From positions 7,068,001 through 7,132,000 of the forward strand of contig NC_063012.1 in the NCBI RefSeq assembly GCF_020509005.1: a stretch of DNA of 64,000 nucleotides. The letters are read 5' to 3'. The position numbers and the translations under genes were made by a program. The DNA is from Fulvia fulva (lineage: Eukaryota > Ascomycota > Dothideomycetes > Mycosphaerellales > Mycosphaerellaceae). Position 1 is the stretch's first letter. Every line of letters starts with the position of its first letter. Shown piece after piece: positions 9,673-21,427 of this stretch. The notes under the pieces were generated by a model. That model saw only the letters and a program-made list of their open reading frames with translations. It made no database searches and had not been told where the DNA came from.

Positions 9673-11017
9673 TCGTTATCCGTGAGGTCCATTTCCGTGC
9701 TGACCTGCTGTGTCTCCTGAGCCTGTATCTCGCTGTCCGGCTGGCCCTGGGGCCGCTGGGGCGCCCCAAAGATTCGCATTTGGCCTAGTTCGTTGGCTGC
9801 CCGGTTAAGGTGTCGAGGCCGACCGGGAGGTGGATGCGTTTGCGGTTGGGTTCCCTTGTTCGTCTCTTCTGCCCTCTTCCTTTTGCTCGGCTCGAAGCCC
9901 TTGTACACGGTAGGTCCCTCCTGTTGTCGTTGGGGGTACCTAGCTGGTGTAGAGATCCTTGCTTGTCTCGCTCGTTCTTGTGCTGCTATTCTAGCCGGGC
10001 ATTGGCTTGAATACGCTGGGTGCCTTCTGCCGCAGCATGCGCACCTGCTCTCCTTTTTGGGCATTCCCTTCCCTGGTGTGGGCCTGCGCAGTGAGGACAC
10101 CTTGGGGTCTTCTCCCCGCATTTTGAGGCTATGTGACCGTACTGTTGGCATTGGAAGCATTGTAGTACCCTGTGGCTGCTCTGATGGATCTCCGTGTCCA
10201 TTCTCTCGCAGTTCCAGAATAGCCCATTGTCTAATATCTGGTTAGCTTGTTCCGCTGTCTCTACCCAAATAATAAGCGATGAATGCGTCTTTTCTCGGTC
10301 TACTGTCTTGTGCAGCCATGCCGCCTTCGTTAGTCGTACTCCTGGGGAGGTGTTCTGGTTCTGTACTTGGAGGTGGGGAAGGTCTTCGACCTTGAATGTC
10401 CTAGGGACCCCGTGGGCGATGACGGTATACTGTTGGTGGGAGACTCGTGCCGACTTCGCGACTTTAGTAGTCCACTCCTTATAGGTCTCCAGCTTTCGTC
10501 TATCAGACTCTTGTGCGGTAAAGAGTCTTACTACGCCTGTTGCTTCTACCCTCGCCCCAACTACCTCCTTTTGGCCGATTCTGTCGACAATCTCCTTGCT
10601 TGTTAGGGCTGCGATTTCTTGTTTCTCCGCCGGATCAGTAATGTATAGGCGTACCGCCTTACTTTCCTTCGGAGGGGGTTGATTCTTGCCTGCTGCTACT
10701 GTTGCCCATGTAGTTGGTTTCTGGGCTGCCTTCTGTGTTACTTGTTGGATTGTCTTCGGGATTTGGTATGATAGCGCTTTTAGCGCTCCTAGTAGCTGTG
10801 CTATGGTGTTCTTATATGCCCGGGCTGGGTGTTCGTCATCCCCTAGTAAGTTCTCCGCCTCCGTATATAGGGTCGTCCACGCTGTGTTGTTTGTCGTTGG
10901 CCTCTGCTTTCTGTATAGTGGGCCTTGGCTTGTGTCCTGGGTTTTTTCTTGGTTTGTTCCCCGGTTTGACTCTTGGTGCAGAATGTTCGCAAGGCTATGG
11001 CTCTCGTTGGTTGCCAT
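9669..11017 (-). pseudogene. LINE-2 ORF1: gag-like nucleic-acid-binding protein, one frameshift
   Basis: This is the ORF1 of a LINE, which coats the element RNA. The first part (11,017-9,986) starts at an ATG (MATNESHSL). It contains a CX2CX4HX4C knuckle (CFQCQQYGHIASKC, about residues 287-300) and a second knuckle, CPHCAGPHQGREC. The third knuckle (CACCGRRH...C) and the basic/proline-rich tail lie in another frame, open to the stop at 9,669. The break falls at an A5 run near 10,055-10,059 (T5 on the plus strand). The two related copies at 30,0xx and 40,5xx have six A at this place, which joins the frames. A single-base deletion, a sequencing error or ribosomal slippage could each explain it. 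The TGA stop overlaps the ORF2 ATG. Confidence 0.85.
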
Positions 11018-11288
11018 CCTTCGCTGTTGTTCGGGGTCGCGCTTCCTAATTGGGCAGTTGTCCTCCGCAACTCCGCAATTCTAGGGTCTGCCTTCAGGGG
11101 AAGGGGACCTCGGTTTTGGGGGGTTTTTTTTTGTATCACAATTGCGCCGCCGCCAGCGCAGGCGGGTCGCTACTGCTTGAGTAGATTGCTCGTCTTGATA
11201 AGGGCTATCGATTGAATGGTCCTCGTCCTAGTACCCGAAAGAGTCTTGTTACCTATATAATCAAGGTGTTTTCGGTAGTCGTTATATA

Positions 11289-13587
11289 GTACCCGAGTTT
11301 AGCTTCGACTTCGGCTTTATTTATAGTCTATACTTCCTAAGCTAGTACTAGCTATATTTATAGTACCTATTCTAGTTCTAGAATAAACTCGATTGCTTTA
11401 GGATTTAGGGGAGTTGTCTCTTCTTCTTCGGGCGTATCTTTAATAGTAGCTCGTATAGAGTCGATCTTAAGGAATCGCTCTAGCGGAAGCAATGTCTAAT
11501 ACTAGTACTAATTTCTCGGATCGTCTACCCCCTACGGAAGGTCCTAGCTACGTCTCGTTAGGCTGTCTAGCTTCGTTCCTTATATACCTAGGCGGTATAT
11601 AATCTAGAAGTTAAATTGTAATAGAAATTCTGCCTATCGCGCTTATCGGCGATTTAGCTACTTCGTAGTTATAAAATATTCGAGGTTCTTATAGTCTATA
11701 AACACTTTGACTAGATCGCCGTCCTCGTCTACTTCGTAAGTAAGCTCCGGGCGCTACTCTTTAAATGCTTTAATAATCGCGAGGAGTTCCTTATCGTAGA
11801 TCTCGTTATTATACTCCTAGGGGCTTAGCTTCTTCGAATAGAAAGCTATAGGATGTAATACTCCCTACTCGTCGTATTATAAGAGCACACCTATATTAAT
11901 AAAGTCTAAGGAGTTAGTCTCGACGACGGTCTACCTACCTAGTATATAGTATACTAGTATACCCGCCTTACTAAACGCTACTTTTAACGCCTCGAATGCC
12001 CTCTAGTAATTATTAGTCTATTTAATTCTACGGTTCTTATAACTACTAGGCCTATCTAACTTTGTTAGGTTAGTTAATAGAGATGTAATACGAGAGAAGG
12101 CCTCGATAAACCTACGGTAGAAGTTCGCGAATCCTAGGAAGGCTTAGACATCCTTAAGATTAGTTAGTACTTCCTAGGTCTATATACATTCCAATTTCTC
12201 TAGGTCTATCTTAATACCCTAGGGTATAATAATAAGGCCTAGATATTTTATACGTTCCTAGTAGAACTCGGACTTATCGATATTAATAGTAAGCCCGGTA
12301 TCTCGTAGCTTAATTAATACCTTTCGTACGTATTCGACGTGTTCCTCTAGAGTGTCGCTAAAGATAAGGACGTTATCTAGATATACTAACATAAAGTTAT
12401 CTAGATGTTCCTATAGAACCTTATTAATGTATAACTAAAAGGTTACGGGTCCGTTATAGAGGCCGAATAGTAATACGAGGTATTCGTATAGAACGTAGCG
12501 TCTTACGAAAGCTATTAGCTACTTATACCCTTCCGCAATACGTAACTTATTAAAGGCTACTATAAAATCTAGTTTCGTAAAGTACTTCTTTCCGTATATA
12601 CGGTTAAGCGTTTCCTATATTAATAGAATAGGATAGCGACTCTTAATAGTAATAGCGTTTAGCCTACGGTAGTTAATATATACTTGTAGCCCTCCTCTAG
12701 GCTTTCTTACTACTAATACCGGTACCGGTAACTAGCTTGTTTTCTAACCGGCCTTACGTACCTTACCTTCTAAAGTCTATTCGAGTAGCTATTTCTTAAC
12801 GGCTTCATTCTCCTTCTCGGCTAGTCCGTATAGCTTTCGATATAGCGGTTCTTAAGGTCTACCGGGTTTGATATAAATCTCGTAGTCGATACCTAGTCGG
12901 TAAGGTAGGAGTCCCTCGTACTCCTTTACTAAGAAAGTATCTATAATGTCGTAGTATATAGGCGGGAGCTTCTCTTCAGGATTATAGTTGAACTACTTAT
13001 TTAAGAACTAATCTAGGTCATTAGCTACTATCGCGCTTAGTTTAAGGCTATTATCGTTTTTATCGTTATCCTCGCGCCCCGTAGGTATAATATAGAAGTA
13101 CTCGGCTCTAGGCCGGTACGCGTACATCTCCTATACGTACTACGAGACTTCCTAGCAATCTACCTCTTTATCTACCTCTAGAGCGGATATATTCCGCTCC
13201 GCCCCTCCGGCTATAGATCCTACTAATTTGCTAGTAAAGGGCTTTAGTCTATATTTTGTTTACTAGGTTCTACCGATATAGTTTAGAGATTATACTATTA
13301 TCGATGTCTTATTATATAGATAGTGACCGAAGTAGTAGTTAGATCTAGACGCTACCTCGCTAGTTTCCTAGAAGATGTTCGGGTTGTCCGCGGAGAGCTA
13401 CGGTAGTCTAAAGACGATATCGTATTCGAGGTTAGTAACGTATTATAGTATTTACTCGTAATGACCGCCGATGACTATGTCTATAAGGGCTATATATATG
13501 ATCTGACGCGCTATAGCCGATCTATCTCCTAGTATTGATCGTCTGTTCTTCGTTAAAGGGATTAAGAGGGTTATATATTTACGTATA
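11289..13587 (-). pseudogene. Gypsy-1 protease, reverse transcriptase and RNase H remnant
   Basis: On the minus strand, the protease-like part (about 13,587-13,250) aligns with 52,780-53,150 of Gypsy-2. The reverse transcriptase follows at about 12,950-12,000. The catalytic box at 12,383-12,372 reads Y-L-D-N instead of Y-L-D-D, a TG->TA type change. RNase H continues to about 11,289. Stops in all frames are mainly TAG. It is bordered by LINE-2 on the left and LINE-A+ on the right, with the target duplication of each (11,274-11,288 and 13,576-13,587). Confidence 0.85.
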
Positions 13588-14089
13588 GAATCATCGATCT
13601 CTACGCCAAAACACGACACATTCGAAAGCTCTTATCAAGGCCATTCTAACGATATAAAAAGCAGGCCACTACCCCTAGGACTAAGGGAGTTCTACCTTAT
13701 TTAATCTAGATAGCTTGAAGCTCTCTTCACCCTGTTTCTTCAGCTCTAAACGCCGCGGAGGTGCCTAGCTATATTAGGCAACTCCTAGGCAATAGTAGCC
13801 TAGGCTACGGTACTAACGGCGCCTACGGCCCTATAGGCGAAGCCCCCCTAAGACAACTAGTAGCAACTTATAGAGGACGCAAAAAGTATAGAAACTAACG
13901 ATCAGCTCCCTGACCGGTCTCTATAGGTAATAATCACTTAGCTACGCACGGCGCTTATACTGTCGTATTACCGAGGGTAACAAGAAATAAGGACGACGTC
14001 CTAGGCGATTAGCAAGGCCACCCGGAATCAACACCCCTATAGCTAGGTATCGGTCGCGGTATCGATACTAGGCCCCCGCCTAACACACG

Positions 14090-15067
14090 ATATAGTTACG
14101 ATCCGTATTATAGTAAAGGAAGACTAGGCCGAAGTTACGAAGCTATCGAACAAGGAGCTCGCCTAACGAATTAACTAACTAGGGGTGGTCGTAGTGAACT
14201 AATAGTCTAACGGCACTCTATAGATCTATACTAGCTCTGCTACTACTAGGAGGCACCTAGAGGCACAGCTATAGTGGGTATCTAAGGTTGCGGTATTAGC
14301 GAAGGTCTTAACGAAACAATTTACGATCCTAGTCTACGACATGCCTAAGGAGTTTGACCTAACTAACCAGGGTCACCTACGCGCTCTCTAAGAGGACAAC
14401 CCGGTCACTCTTAACTCTCTAATCTAGAAGGCGACTTGGCTCTATAGGAAATAGCTAGAAGGCAAGAAGGCCTCGGCGCTAATAGTATAGCTACAAGACG
14501 CGAAAGCGGCGGATCTAGCGATAGAATAAGGCCTAGTCTAGTAATATAGCCTCAAGATAGTAGAAAAGCACTCCTTATCCTTTCGTGTCCTCTAATACTT
14601 CAAATGCTAACAGTATAGACACCAAACCTACACGTGTACAAACAAGCAGGCCTACTCGAACTATATAGGAGACTATATATCTAGGGACTATATATCGACT
14701 ACGAGACGGTACGCGAACTGTCCGGGGCACTACCTATCGTATAGTACGGAATGCCTATAGCGGAAACTAGCGAAAAACAAGGCAATCACAAACAGAACCG
14801 TCGCCCTAAGATTCTACGGCGACCGTAAGGCTAGCCTATACCGGAACTAACTAGCGGCGGTCGGGTATAAGCGCCCTAGGGCCGAGAACGATATAAAGGA
14901 TACGTAGCCTAGGGCGTACGGGAGGCCACGTGCTCTACTAGCTACGGCGAGGGAATCTAACTAGGCCCGGCTCCCCTTTAGTACATAGCCGATAGGCGTA
15001 GACTAGGACGTATAGGGTAGTAGGACATAGGACGATATAGAGGAAATGATTGTCGATGCCGATAACT
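14090..15067 (+). pseudogene. LINE-A+ ORF1 (gag-like) remnant
   Basis: This is the region upstream of the endonuclease. The zinc-knuckle segment lies around 14,590-14,770 and corresponds to 31,330-31,440 in LINE-A1. The frame around 15,040-15,067 ends just past the ORF2 ATG at 15,056, so ORF1 and ORF2 overlapped slightly, as in LINE-2. Stops are frequent. The 5' limit is uncertain. Confidence 0.55.
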
Positions 15068-18000
15068 AGCCTCGATACGCTTAGCATCATCTAGTATAAC
15101 GTCAACTATAGTAAGGATATAGTCTAGAACCATTTCCTATACGAGGCGGACCCGCGCGTCCACTACGTCCTTATAATCCAGGAGCTATAGATTAACCCGT
15201 ACTATAAGAGACTAACGACCTATAAGTCACTAGGCTATACGACATGCCTACGAGGCGACGGCAGACCCCGTACGTGCTTCTATATTAGCAAGGACATACT
15301 AGAATCCGACTAGGAGGTAGTGTACTACGTAGACGAAGAAGGCGGGGGCGATATTACCTCCCTCTACGTAGGTAGCACCTAGATACACAACCTATATATA
15401 CAACCGCTAGCCTCGAGGTCTAGCCGCGACCTAGGGGTCTATAGACACCTAGACAGTGCGCTTAAGAGACAAGGGTACTACATCGTAGTAGGAGACTTCA
15501 ACATACACTACCCTTCCTAGGAAAGCCTTATATAGCCGTACCCTATAGCCGACGAAGTACTCGACTTAATAGCGAGCAACGTAATTACCCTTAATACCCC
15601 GAAGGACCTAGGCACCTAGAAGAGAGGGGGACTCTAAGGCACGATCGACCTCTCCTAGATCTTAGATAGCTACTACTATACGGTAACCTACTATAGGATC
15701 GAACCTAAACTCGAGGCGTCGTTAGACTATATACTAGTCAGGACCTCTATTACGATATAGATACAACGCACACTAGCGAGAACCCCTAAGCTAAACTAGG
15801 GAAAGGCCTACTAGGCCAACATCTAGGCGTACCTCGATAACTCTAAGAGGCTAGTCCAGATCGCGTAGTAGTAATATAACAGTAAAGACGAGATAGACGA
15901 AGTAGTCTAGGGGTTGATAGACGAAATAAGAAAAGCGACCTTACTTCACGTTCCGCTTACCTAACTAACGACATAGTCTAAACTATACTAGACGCCGGAG
16001 TGCACTACGGTAGTAAGAGAAGCAAGGAGAGCCCGCCGGGTGTGGACGAGCAGCTATAGCGAGGAGGCCTAGAACGTATATAGGGAGGCATGCTAATAGA
16101 AGAAAGCTATAATACGGAGGGAGAAAGCAGTCGGCTAGAGGGCTATAGTAGAAGAAATCGCTGGCAAGCTAGAGAGGATGTAGAAGCTAGCGGAATAGGC
16201 CCGATAGGGCCCTATATAGGGCCCCTCCTTCTCTATCCTAGCGCTACAATCGCCTAGTGGCCCGGTTAGCGACCCCGAGGCTAAGGCGCGTCTACTAGCT
16301 AGCAAGTTCTTCCTACCCCTAGTCGAGGCTAATCTAAGCGACATAAACAGCTCTACTCCCCTAGCCCCTAGTATCGCGGTCTAATAGGAGGTGTCCGAGG
16401 GAGAAGTTACCGCTGTGCTAAGGAAGTTGCCGGCGAAGAAAGCCCCGGGGCCGGATAGGATCCTAAACGAGCTACTAAAGAAGTGTAGAGATCAACTAGC
16501 CCTAGCAGTTATAGCGATCTTTAACGCCTGCCTATAGACCGGATACTACCCGATAGCTTTTAAACAATCGACGACAGTAGTCCTACGTAAGCCGTAGAAG
16601 GAAGACTATACGTAGGTGAAGTCGTACCGCCTAATTACGCTCCTTAACACTCTTAGGAAGGCGCTTAAGAAGCTAGTTATAACGAGACTCTCCGAGGCGG
16701 TAGAGGAACACTCCCTACTCCCGGATACCTAGATAGGTGCGCGCCTATAGCGATCGACGCTATCCGCGATAGAACTTATCACCTCTTAGGTAAAGGCTAT
16801 CTAGTATAAGAATAGGGACAAGGTGGCTTCCTTACTTAGCCTAGACATATCGGGAGCCTTCGACTACGTGTTATACCCGCGGCTTCTCTACATCCTAAGG
16901 TCGAAAGGACTCCCTAAGTAGCTTGTTAACTTCGTACGGTCCTACCTCCAAAACCGTAGTACGTCGATCCTAGTCGGCTAGTATAGAAGCCCATTTCAAG
17001 TAGACTATACTAGAATCCCGTAAGGCTTACCGCTAGCACCTATTCTGTTCCTCTTCTTTATAGCGACGCTGCTCCTAGCCCTAGAATCCTAGAACACCGC
17101 TACGAGCGGCTTCGTAGACGACACAAACATCCTAGCGTAGTCTTCCTCGACTAAGGAGAACTATAGGCTACTAGAAGAGAAGCACAAGATCTACGAGGAC
17201 TAGGCTAGGAGGTACGGGGCTCGGTTTGCCCTAGAAAAGTACAATCTAATACACTTTACGCGCCGGCTACGGTTCTATAGTATATAAGCTTCTATCTAGA
17301 TATAGGGGCACACGACTAACCCGGTAAATTAGCTTAGGATCCTCGGACTATAGGTGGACCCGGCGCTACGGTAGAGGAAGTACGTATAGGCAATATTACG
17401 GAAAGCTAAACAGAATATAGCATTATACTAGAGGCTTACTACGTCTATATAGGGGGCGGACTTCCGGTAGTTACGACTTCTATATACGGCTATTATACGG
17501 CTAGTCCTTACCTATAGTAGCTAAGTGTGGTCCTTAGGCGAGAGGGCCTGCCTATCGAAGGGACTCGTCGCGCCGCTAGCGAAGATCTAAAACCAATGCC
17601 TAAGGAAGGTTACCGGGGCATATAAGTCGATACTAACGAGGATACTTAAGTACGAGACCGCTATACCGCCGATCGACCTATATATCTAGGGACTACGGAC
17701 CTCCTACTTAGGCAAGTCGGCACAGTACCTAGTATAGAAGGTCATCGCTAGTACAGTCGTAAGGGCCCGCGAATTAGTACTAGCGTATAAGGGCATTCGA
17801 CCCGGAAACGAGCCGAACTACCGGGTAAGGGACGAATAGCTAGCAATATAATAGGAAGGTAAGAAATCGTTTATAGAGCAACTATAGAAAGAGAGATAGA
17901 ATAACTAGGTTATAGGGTATAGTAGACGCCCTTAGCTAGCGGGATAACCTAAGGAATAGTTAGCTACAAAATCCGCGGTTAAGCACCCCCCGAAGCTTAT

Positions 18001-18390
18001 CTACTACCGCCTTACGAGGGCATAGAGTAGCATAGCAACCTAACTACGAAGCGAACACATCGGCCTCTAGGGGTACCTATTATAGAGGAAGGTTCTAGGA
18101 TACACGAATACTAGCTGCCCCTACGGCTATCGCTCCTAGAACGTACGGTACGCACTCCTCGTCTGTCCGAGGTAGTCGCTAGGAAGGGGGGAGTGGATGG
18201 CAAAGGCGAGGAACCGGACGATTGGGGCACTTCTTAACAACGCTAAAGACCTACGGCGTATTACGAACTAGATACTAGAGAAGGGCTAGCTAGAATAGTA
18301 CCGCCTAGTAGGAGCAGTGTAGGAAGAGAGGACACGACGTAGCGCGACGAGACCGGCTAGGAGCGGGGGCTAACGGGGTAGTGACATAGA
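15056..18390 (+). pseudogene. LINE-A+ ORF2 remnant (endonuclease + reverse transcriptase)
   Basis: Translation from the ATG at 15,056 gives a recognisable endonuclease: Y-N-V-N, then I-I-Q-E-L, then V-V-G-D-F-N-I-H near 15,485-15,505. The reverse transcriptase then includes KAPGPDRILNELLKK around 16,438-16,490, LDISGAFD around 16,842-16,866 and an intact FVDD at 17,111-17,122. TAG stops at former Trp and Gln codons break the frame many times. The sequence resembles LINE-2 ORF2 but is clearly a separate subfamily. Confidence 0.8.
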
Positions 18391-18559
18391 CTACGTACGT
18401 TCAGAGGGAAAGCTAATCTAGATAAGGAGTAGTCGGGGGCGGGAAGGGTTTTCACCTATTCGGGTTTCCCTTTGTACATAACAATAGATATATACCTGTA
18501 TAGGCCGGATAGGGTCCTAGAACAGGGGAATGACAAATCTATCTATCTATTTACGTATA

Positions 18560-19895
18560 AATTTCTAATTAAGAAAGAGAGAGGTATAGGTAGAATCTAT
18601 AAGGCCGCGAGCCTTTTTATATTATATTATTACGGGCAATGACATATTAGGGTATATAGCTAGTTATTATTTATCTAGTATATATACTAATATCTTAAGC
18701 TCCTTACTATAGTCCGTCTCTTATATTCTATATCTCTTAATCTTATACTCCTTCTGTCTTAGAAAGTTTGGTTACTAACCGCTATCTACTACGCTTAGGT
18801 AGCGGTCGTACTATTTCCCTATTGCTATAGGTCGGTAGTAAGGGAGCTAGGGTTCGGGTTAGCGTTCGCGTTATTTCGTAGACGTAGAGGGCGGTAGTTA
18901 CCGTCGTAACTATATATCGGGCATTCGGGGTTCGTTAATAAGTACGAGCCTATACGGTAGCGGTAGTACTTACCCTACTTCTTAAGGTCCTCCCGCTACT
19001 TACGGTTTAATAAAGGTAGGTTCTATAAGTAAACCGGGAGGTCCTCCTTCTTCTTCCTACCTACGTATTATAGTAGTCGCTAGACAATTATAGCGGTCGT
19101 ACTAGTAGCTACGGCGCCTATAGCATTACTACCGCCCTATACGCCGTTATTATTCGAATTAGGATTACTACGTAGGCGCTCCTTCTATAGTTATAGTCGG
19201 TCGGTCTCGTAGAAGCTCTTATCTAATACCGTATATTCCTTAATAATATCCTATATATTGTATAAGCGTCTATCTACTTCCCTATTGCCGAAAGTCTTAA
19301 TAAAGTACTTACGATTTAGGCGGTTACGAAACAGTATTAGCTTAGTCTCGTCGGTCTACTCTATCTAAGCACGTAGCTTCGAGTAGTAAGCGTAGAAGGT
19401 AATAAAGGTCTCGCCCTACTCCTACTTATAGGTAGCGATATTAACTATAGCCTTAGTTCCTTCGTTACGGATACCGTACTAGCGCGTTATCTTATTTACT
19501 AGTTCTTTACTAGTCTTGAACTCGTTAAATAATTGTTATCTAGGTACAGGAATCCTCGGCTTAATACTTCTCTAAGGGTCACCCTATGTCTATCTATATA
19601 TAAAACGTAGGCCGTCTACCTCGGAGCGGAAAGTAGTTATAGTTAGCTTAAGAAGCACGCTACTATACTAACTATTAAAGTTAGGGTCGTTATCGTTCTT
19701 AAAGTACTTCGGGTTAGGTACGCCCTTACTAACCTCGATACCGCGTATTAGAGTACGGTTAATAGTGAATAGGCGTTCTAAAAGTTCGGTTAGGGGAGTC
19801 TATATACGAGTATTACGCGCTCGAGAGTTACGACCGTTATTATTATTAGGTTATAGACGGTTTCTATTACGTCCTCGGTCGTTATTACTATTACC

Positions 19896-19930
<35 letters not shown>

Positions 19931-20921
19931 TACCGCCTCCGCCGCCGCCGCCTCTACTAGTAGCTTTACGATACTTACGTATTAGCTACTCGAGTAAAGT
20001 CTTACGCGGAGGTGAATAGAAGGGTCGGCGACTAGAGCGGCCCCTACCTCTATTCTATATAGTGTCTTTAGTAGCTTAGAGTCAAGTCTTTAGATCGTTA
20101 ACCTCCTTCTATAGAGCCTAGTTCTTAGCTTCGGCATCCTATACCTTCTTCTTCTCCTTTTCGTAGATCTCGCTAAATTGCTTATATAGGTTATTAGCCT
20201 CCCTATACTTCTTCTCTACCTCTTATAACTTTGCTAGGTTATAATCCTTCTTACTCTTTAGGTCTACGGCCATCTTCTATATTATAGCCTCCTCGCTTCG
20301 TAGTATCTTATAGATACGGTTATACTCGGTATATAGCGTAGTATACTAGGTGTTCTAGAGGTTATTAGCTCGCTCTATTATATCGAGTTGTCTACCTTTA
20401 GTGATTGCTATATTTACTACCTATAGTACGAAGTTGTAGGTAGTCTTTAGGTACTAGGATATAAGGGTCGTAAGTTTGTCTAGTATAATATTCTAGTATT
20501 CCGATACGAGAATGTGCTCTACCTCGTCGAGTAATAGGTACACCTCGTCTAGGTCGCCGCCTAGGTTCTCTTCGAGCTTAAACTCGAACAGTTCTATAAA
20601 GTCAATCTTACTACCTTCTTCTCGCTTAAAGGCTTTCTAGTAAGCTTTATTAATTTCCTATTATAGCGCGACACCGGTTTCTACTATAACCCGCCGGTTA
20701 TTGTCCTATATCTAACTCTTAGGAAAAGAGGAGAGGTCGGGGAAAAGAGATATACGCTACTTACCTTTACCCTTAGGCTTTAGTAGCGGTAGTATACCGC
20801 CGTTCGTCTATAAAGTTATATTATCTAGGTTTAGGGGAGGCGTAACGATACCTATTTCCTAACTATCTACGAGCGCGCGACTACCTACTAATAATATCGC
20901 CGCGTTACGTTTACTAGGCAT
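18560..20921 (-). pseudogene. Gypsy-1 gag remnant
   Basis: The start codon is ATG at 20,921-20,919 (M-P-S-K-R-N-A-A). The corresponding codon in Gypsy-2 (44,863-44,865) is ATA, a RIP-type loss. The reverse complement aligns with Gypsy-2 from 44,863 to 46,688 and from 52,226 to about 52,750. A low-complexity Gly/Asn stretch is encoded by the repeat at 19,896-19,951. The 19,765-20,019 plus-strand open frame is an antisense shadow of this tract. Confidence 0.8.
19896..19951. repeat. (TTA)n and (CCG)n trinucleotide tract inside Gypsy-1 gag
   Basis: A pure run of about eleven TTA units (19,897-19,929) is followed by CCG/CCT units. On the gag strand it encodes a Gly run followed by an Asn run. The matching place in Gypsy-2 (about 45,825-45,865) has only a few Gly and Asn codons, so the tract expanded in this copy. 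Confidence 0.85.
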
Positions 20922-21058
20922 TTACGCGCTATACGTCTTACCGTGTTCTATATTCTAATACGACTCTACGCGTACTTCGAGTTCTATAGTTCTATCTATT
21001 CCTATTATTACGCGTCCCTTACCTAGATCCGCGATCTAGGTAGGGTAGTAGAACAAAC

Positions 21059-21242
21059 TATAAGGGCGCGCGTACTATAGGGTCCGAATAAGAGAGTTGT
21101 TGTTCTACGAAGCTACGAAAGAGGAGCGCGAGGCGCGGCGGAGTTATAAAGTAAAGCTAAGCCGTACTAACCTAATACGGAAGGTCTACGGTTCACCCGG
21201 GCCGACGTAGCTATAGTAAGGGATCGCGGGCTACCCGTAATA
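21059..21242 (-). repeat. 5' LTR of Gypsy-1
   Basis: This 184-bp repeat matches, in reverse complement, the Gypsy-2 LTRs at 44,544-44,726 and 59,390-59,573. On the element strand it starts ta-ttacggg (from tg-ttacggg) and ends in cttata. The 3' LTR of this element lies outside the window. Confidence 0.85.
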
Positions 21243-21427
21243 ACGGACAAGGCGTAAGATAGGGCGTAAACGTATTAATACCTTAGAATCGAATAAGTTC
21301 TATAAAGAAGAGAAGATAAGAAAGTCGCGAAGCCGTAATAAAGTAAACGTCGAGGTTAGGGTCTAGGGTCCGGGCGCGCTAGCGTACTAGGTTACGTAAT
21401 ACTAAGTATAGCCTTACGAGGTAAATC
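21243..21427. other. Unassigned RIP-like sequence
   Basis: About 185 bp between the Gypsy-1 LTR and a LINE-A fragment. It has the same TpA-rich, CpA-poor look. No gene or known repeat was recognised. Confidence 0.4.

Larger units (their letters stand above)
6121..11273 (-). mobile_element. LINE-2: nearly intact non-LTR retrotransposon (probable Tad1-like clade)
   Basis: The element is about 5.15 kb on the minus strand, with a (GATA)n tail at 6,121-6,136 and a 15-bp target duplication, ggtagtcgttatata, at 6,106-6,120 and 11,274-11,288. The 5' UTR is about 256 bp, followed by a gag-like ORF1, an overlapping ORF2 and a 3' UTR of about 200 bp. Unlike its surroundings it keeps normal CpA/TpG and has an uninterrupted 1,117-codon ORF2; ORF1 has one frameshift. 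It is the least-mutated copy of the family that appears twice, RIP'd, at 26,153-31,322 and 36,651-41,820. It interrupts the Gypsy-1 pol region. Confidence 0.93.
13588..18547 (+). mobile_element. LINE-A+: RIP-degraded non-LTR retrotransposon
   Basis: This plus-strand element of about 4.96 kb ends in an (ATCT)n tail and has a 12-bp target duplication, tatttacgtata, at 13,576-13,587 and 18,548-18,559. Reverse-complemented, it aligns with LINE-A1 (22,279-32,440 minus its LINE-B insert). Compared with that copy, its 5' end lacks about 25 bp. CAG and CTG trinucleotides are nearly absent while CTA and TAG abound. It sits in the Gypsy-1 gag-protease region, and Gypsy-1 resumes at 18,560. Confidence 0.9.
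1..21242 (-). mobile_element. Gypsy-1: RIP-degraded Ty3/Gypsy retrotransposon, fragmented, 3' end outside window
   Basis: A single minus-strand Gypsy element can be followed through four interruptions. In element order: 5' LTR 21,059-21,242, gag 20,921-18,560, protease to RNase H 13,587-11,289, integrase N-terminal part 6,120-5,787, integrase core 589-1. Reverse-complemented, each piece aligns with the plus-strand element at 44,544-59,573 at about the same place in that element. The pieces rejoin cleanly when the inserted elements are removed, each break being bounded by a target-site duplication. Stops occur in all frames, mostly TAG and TAA, as expected from CpA to TpA change. The chromodomain and 3' LTR would lie left of base 1. 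The element is certainly dead. Confidence 0.9.

Noticed and set aside
16135..16344. Minus-strand 69-codon frame in LINE-A+
   Set aside because: Antisense within a dead ORF2, with no support.
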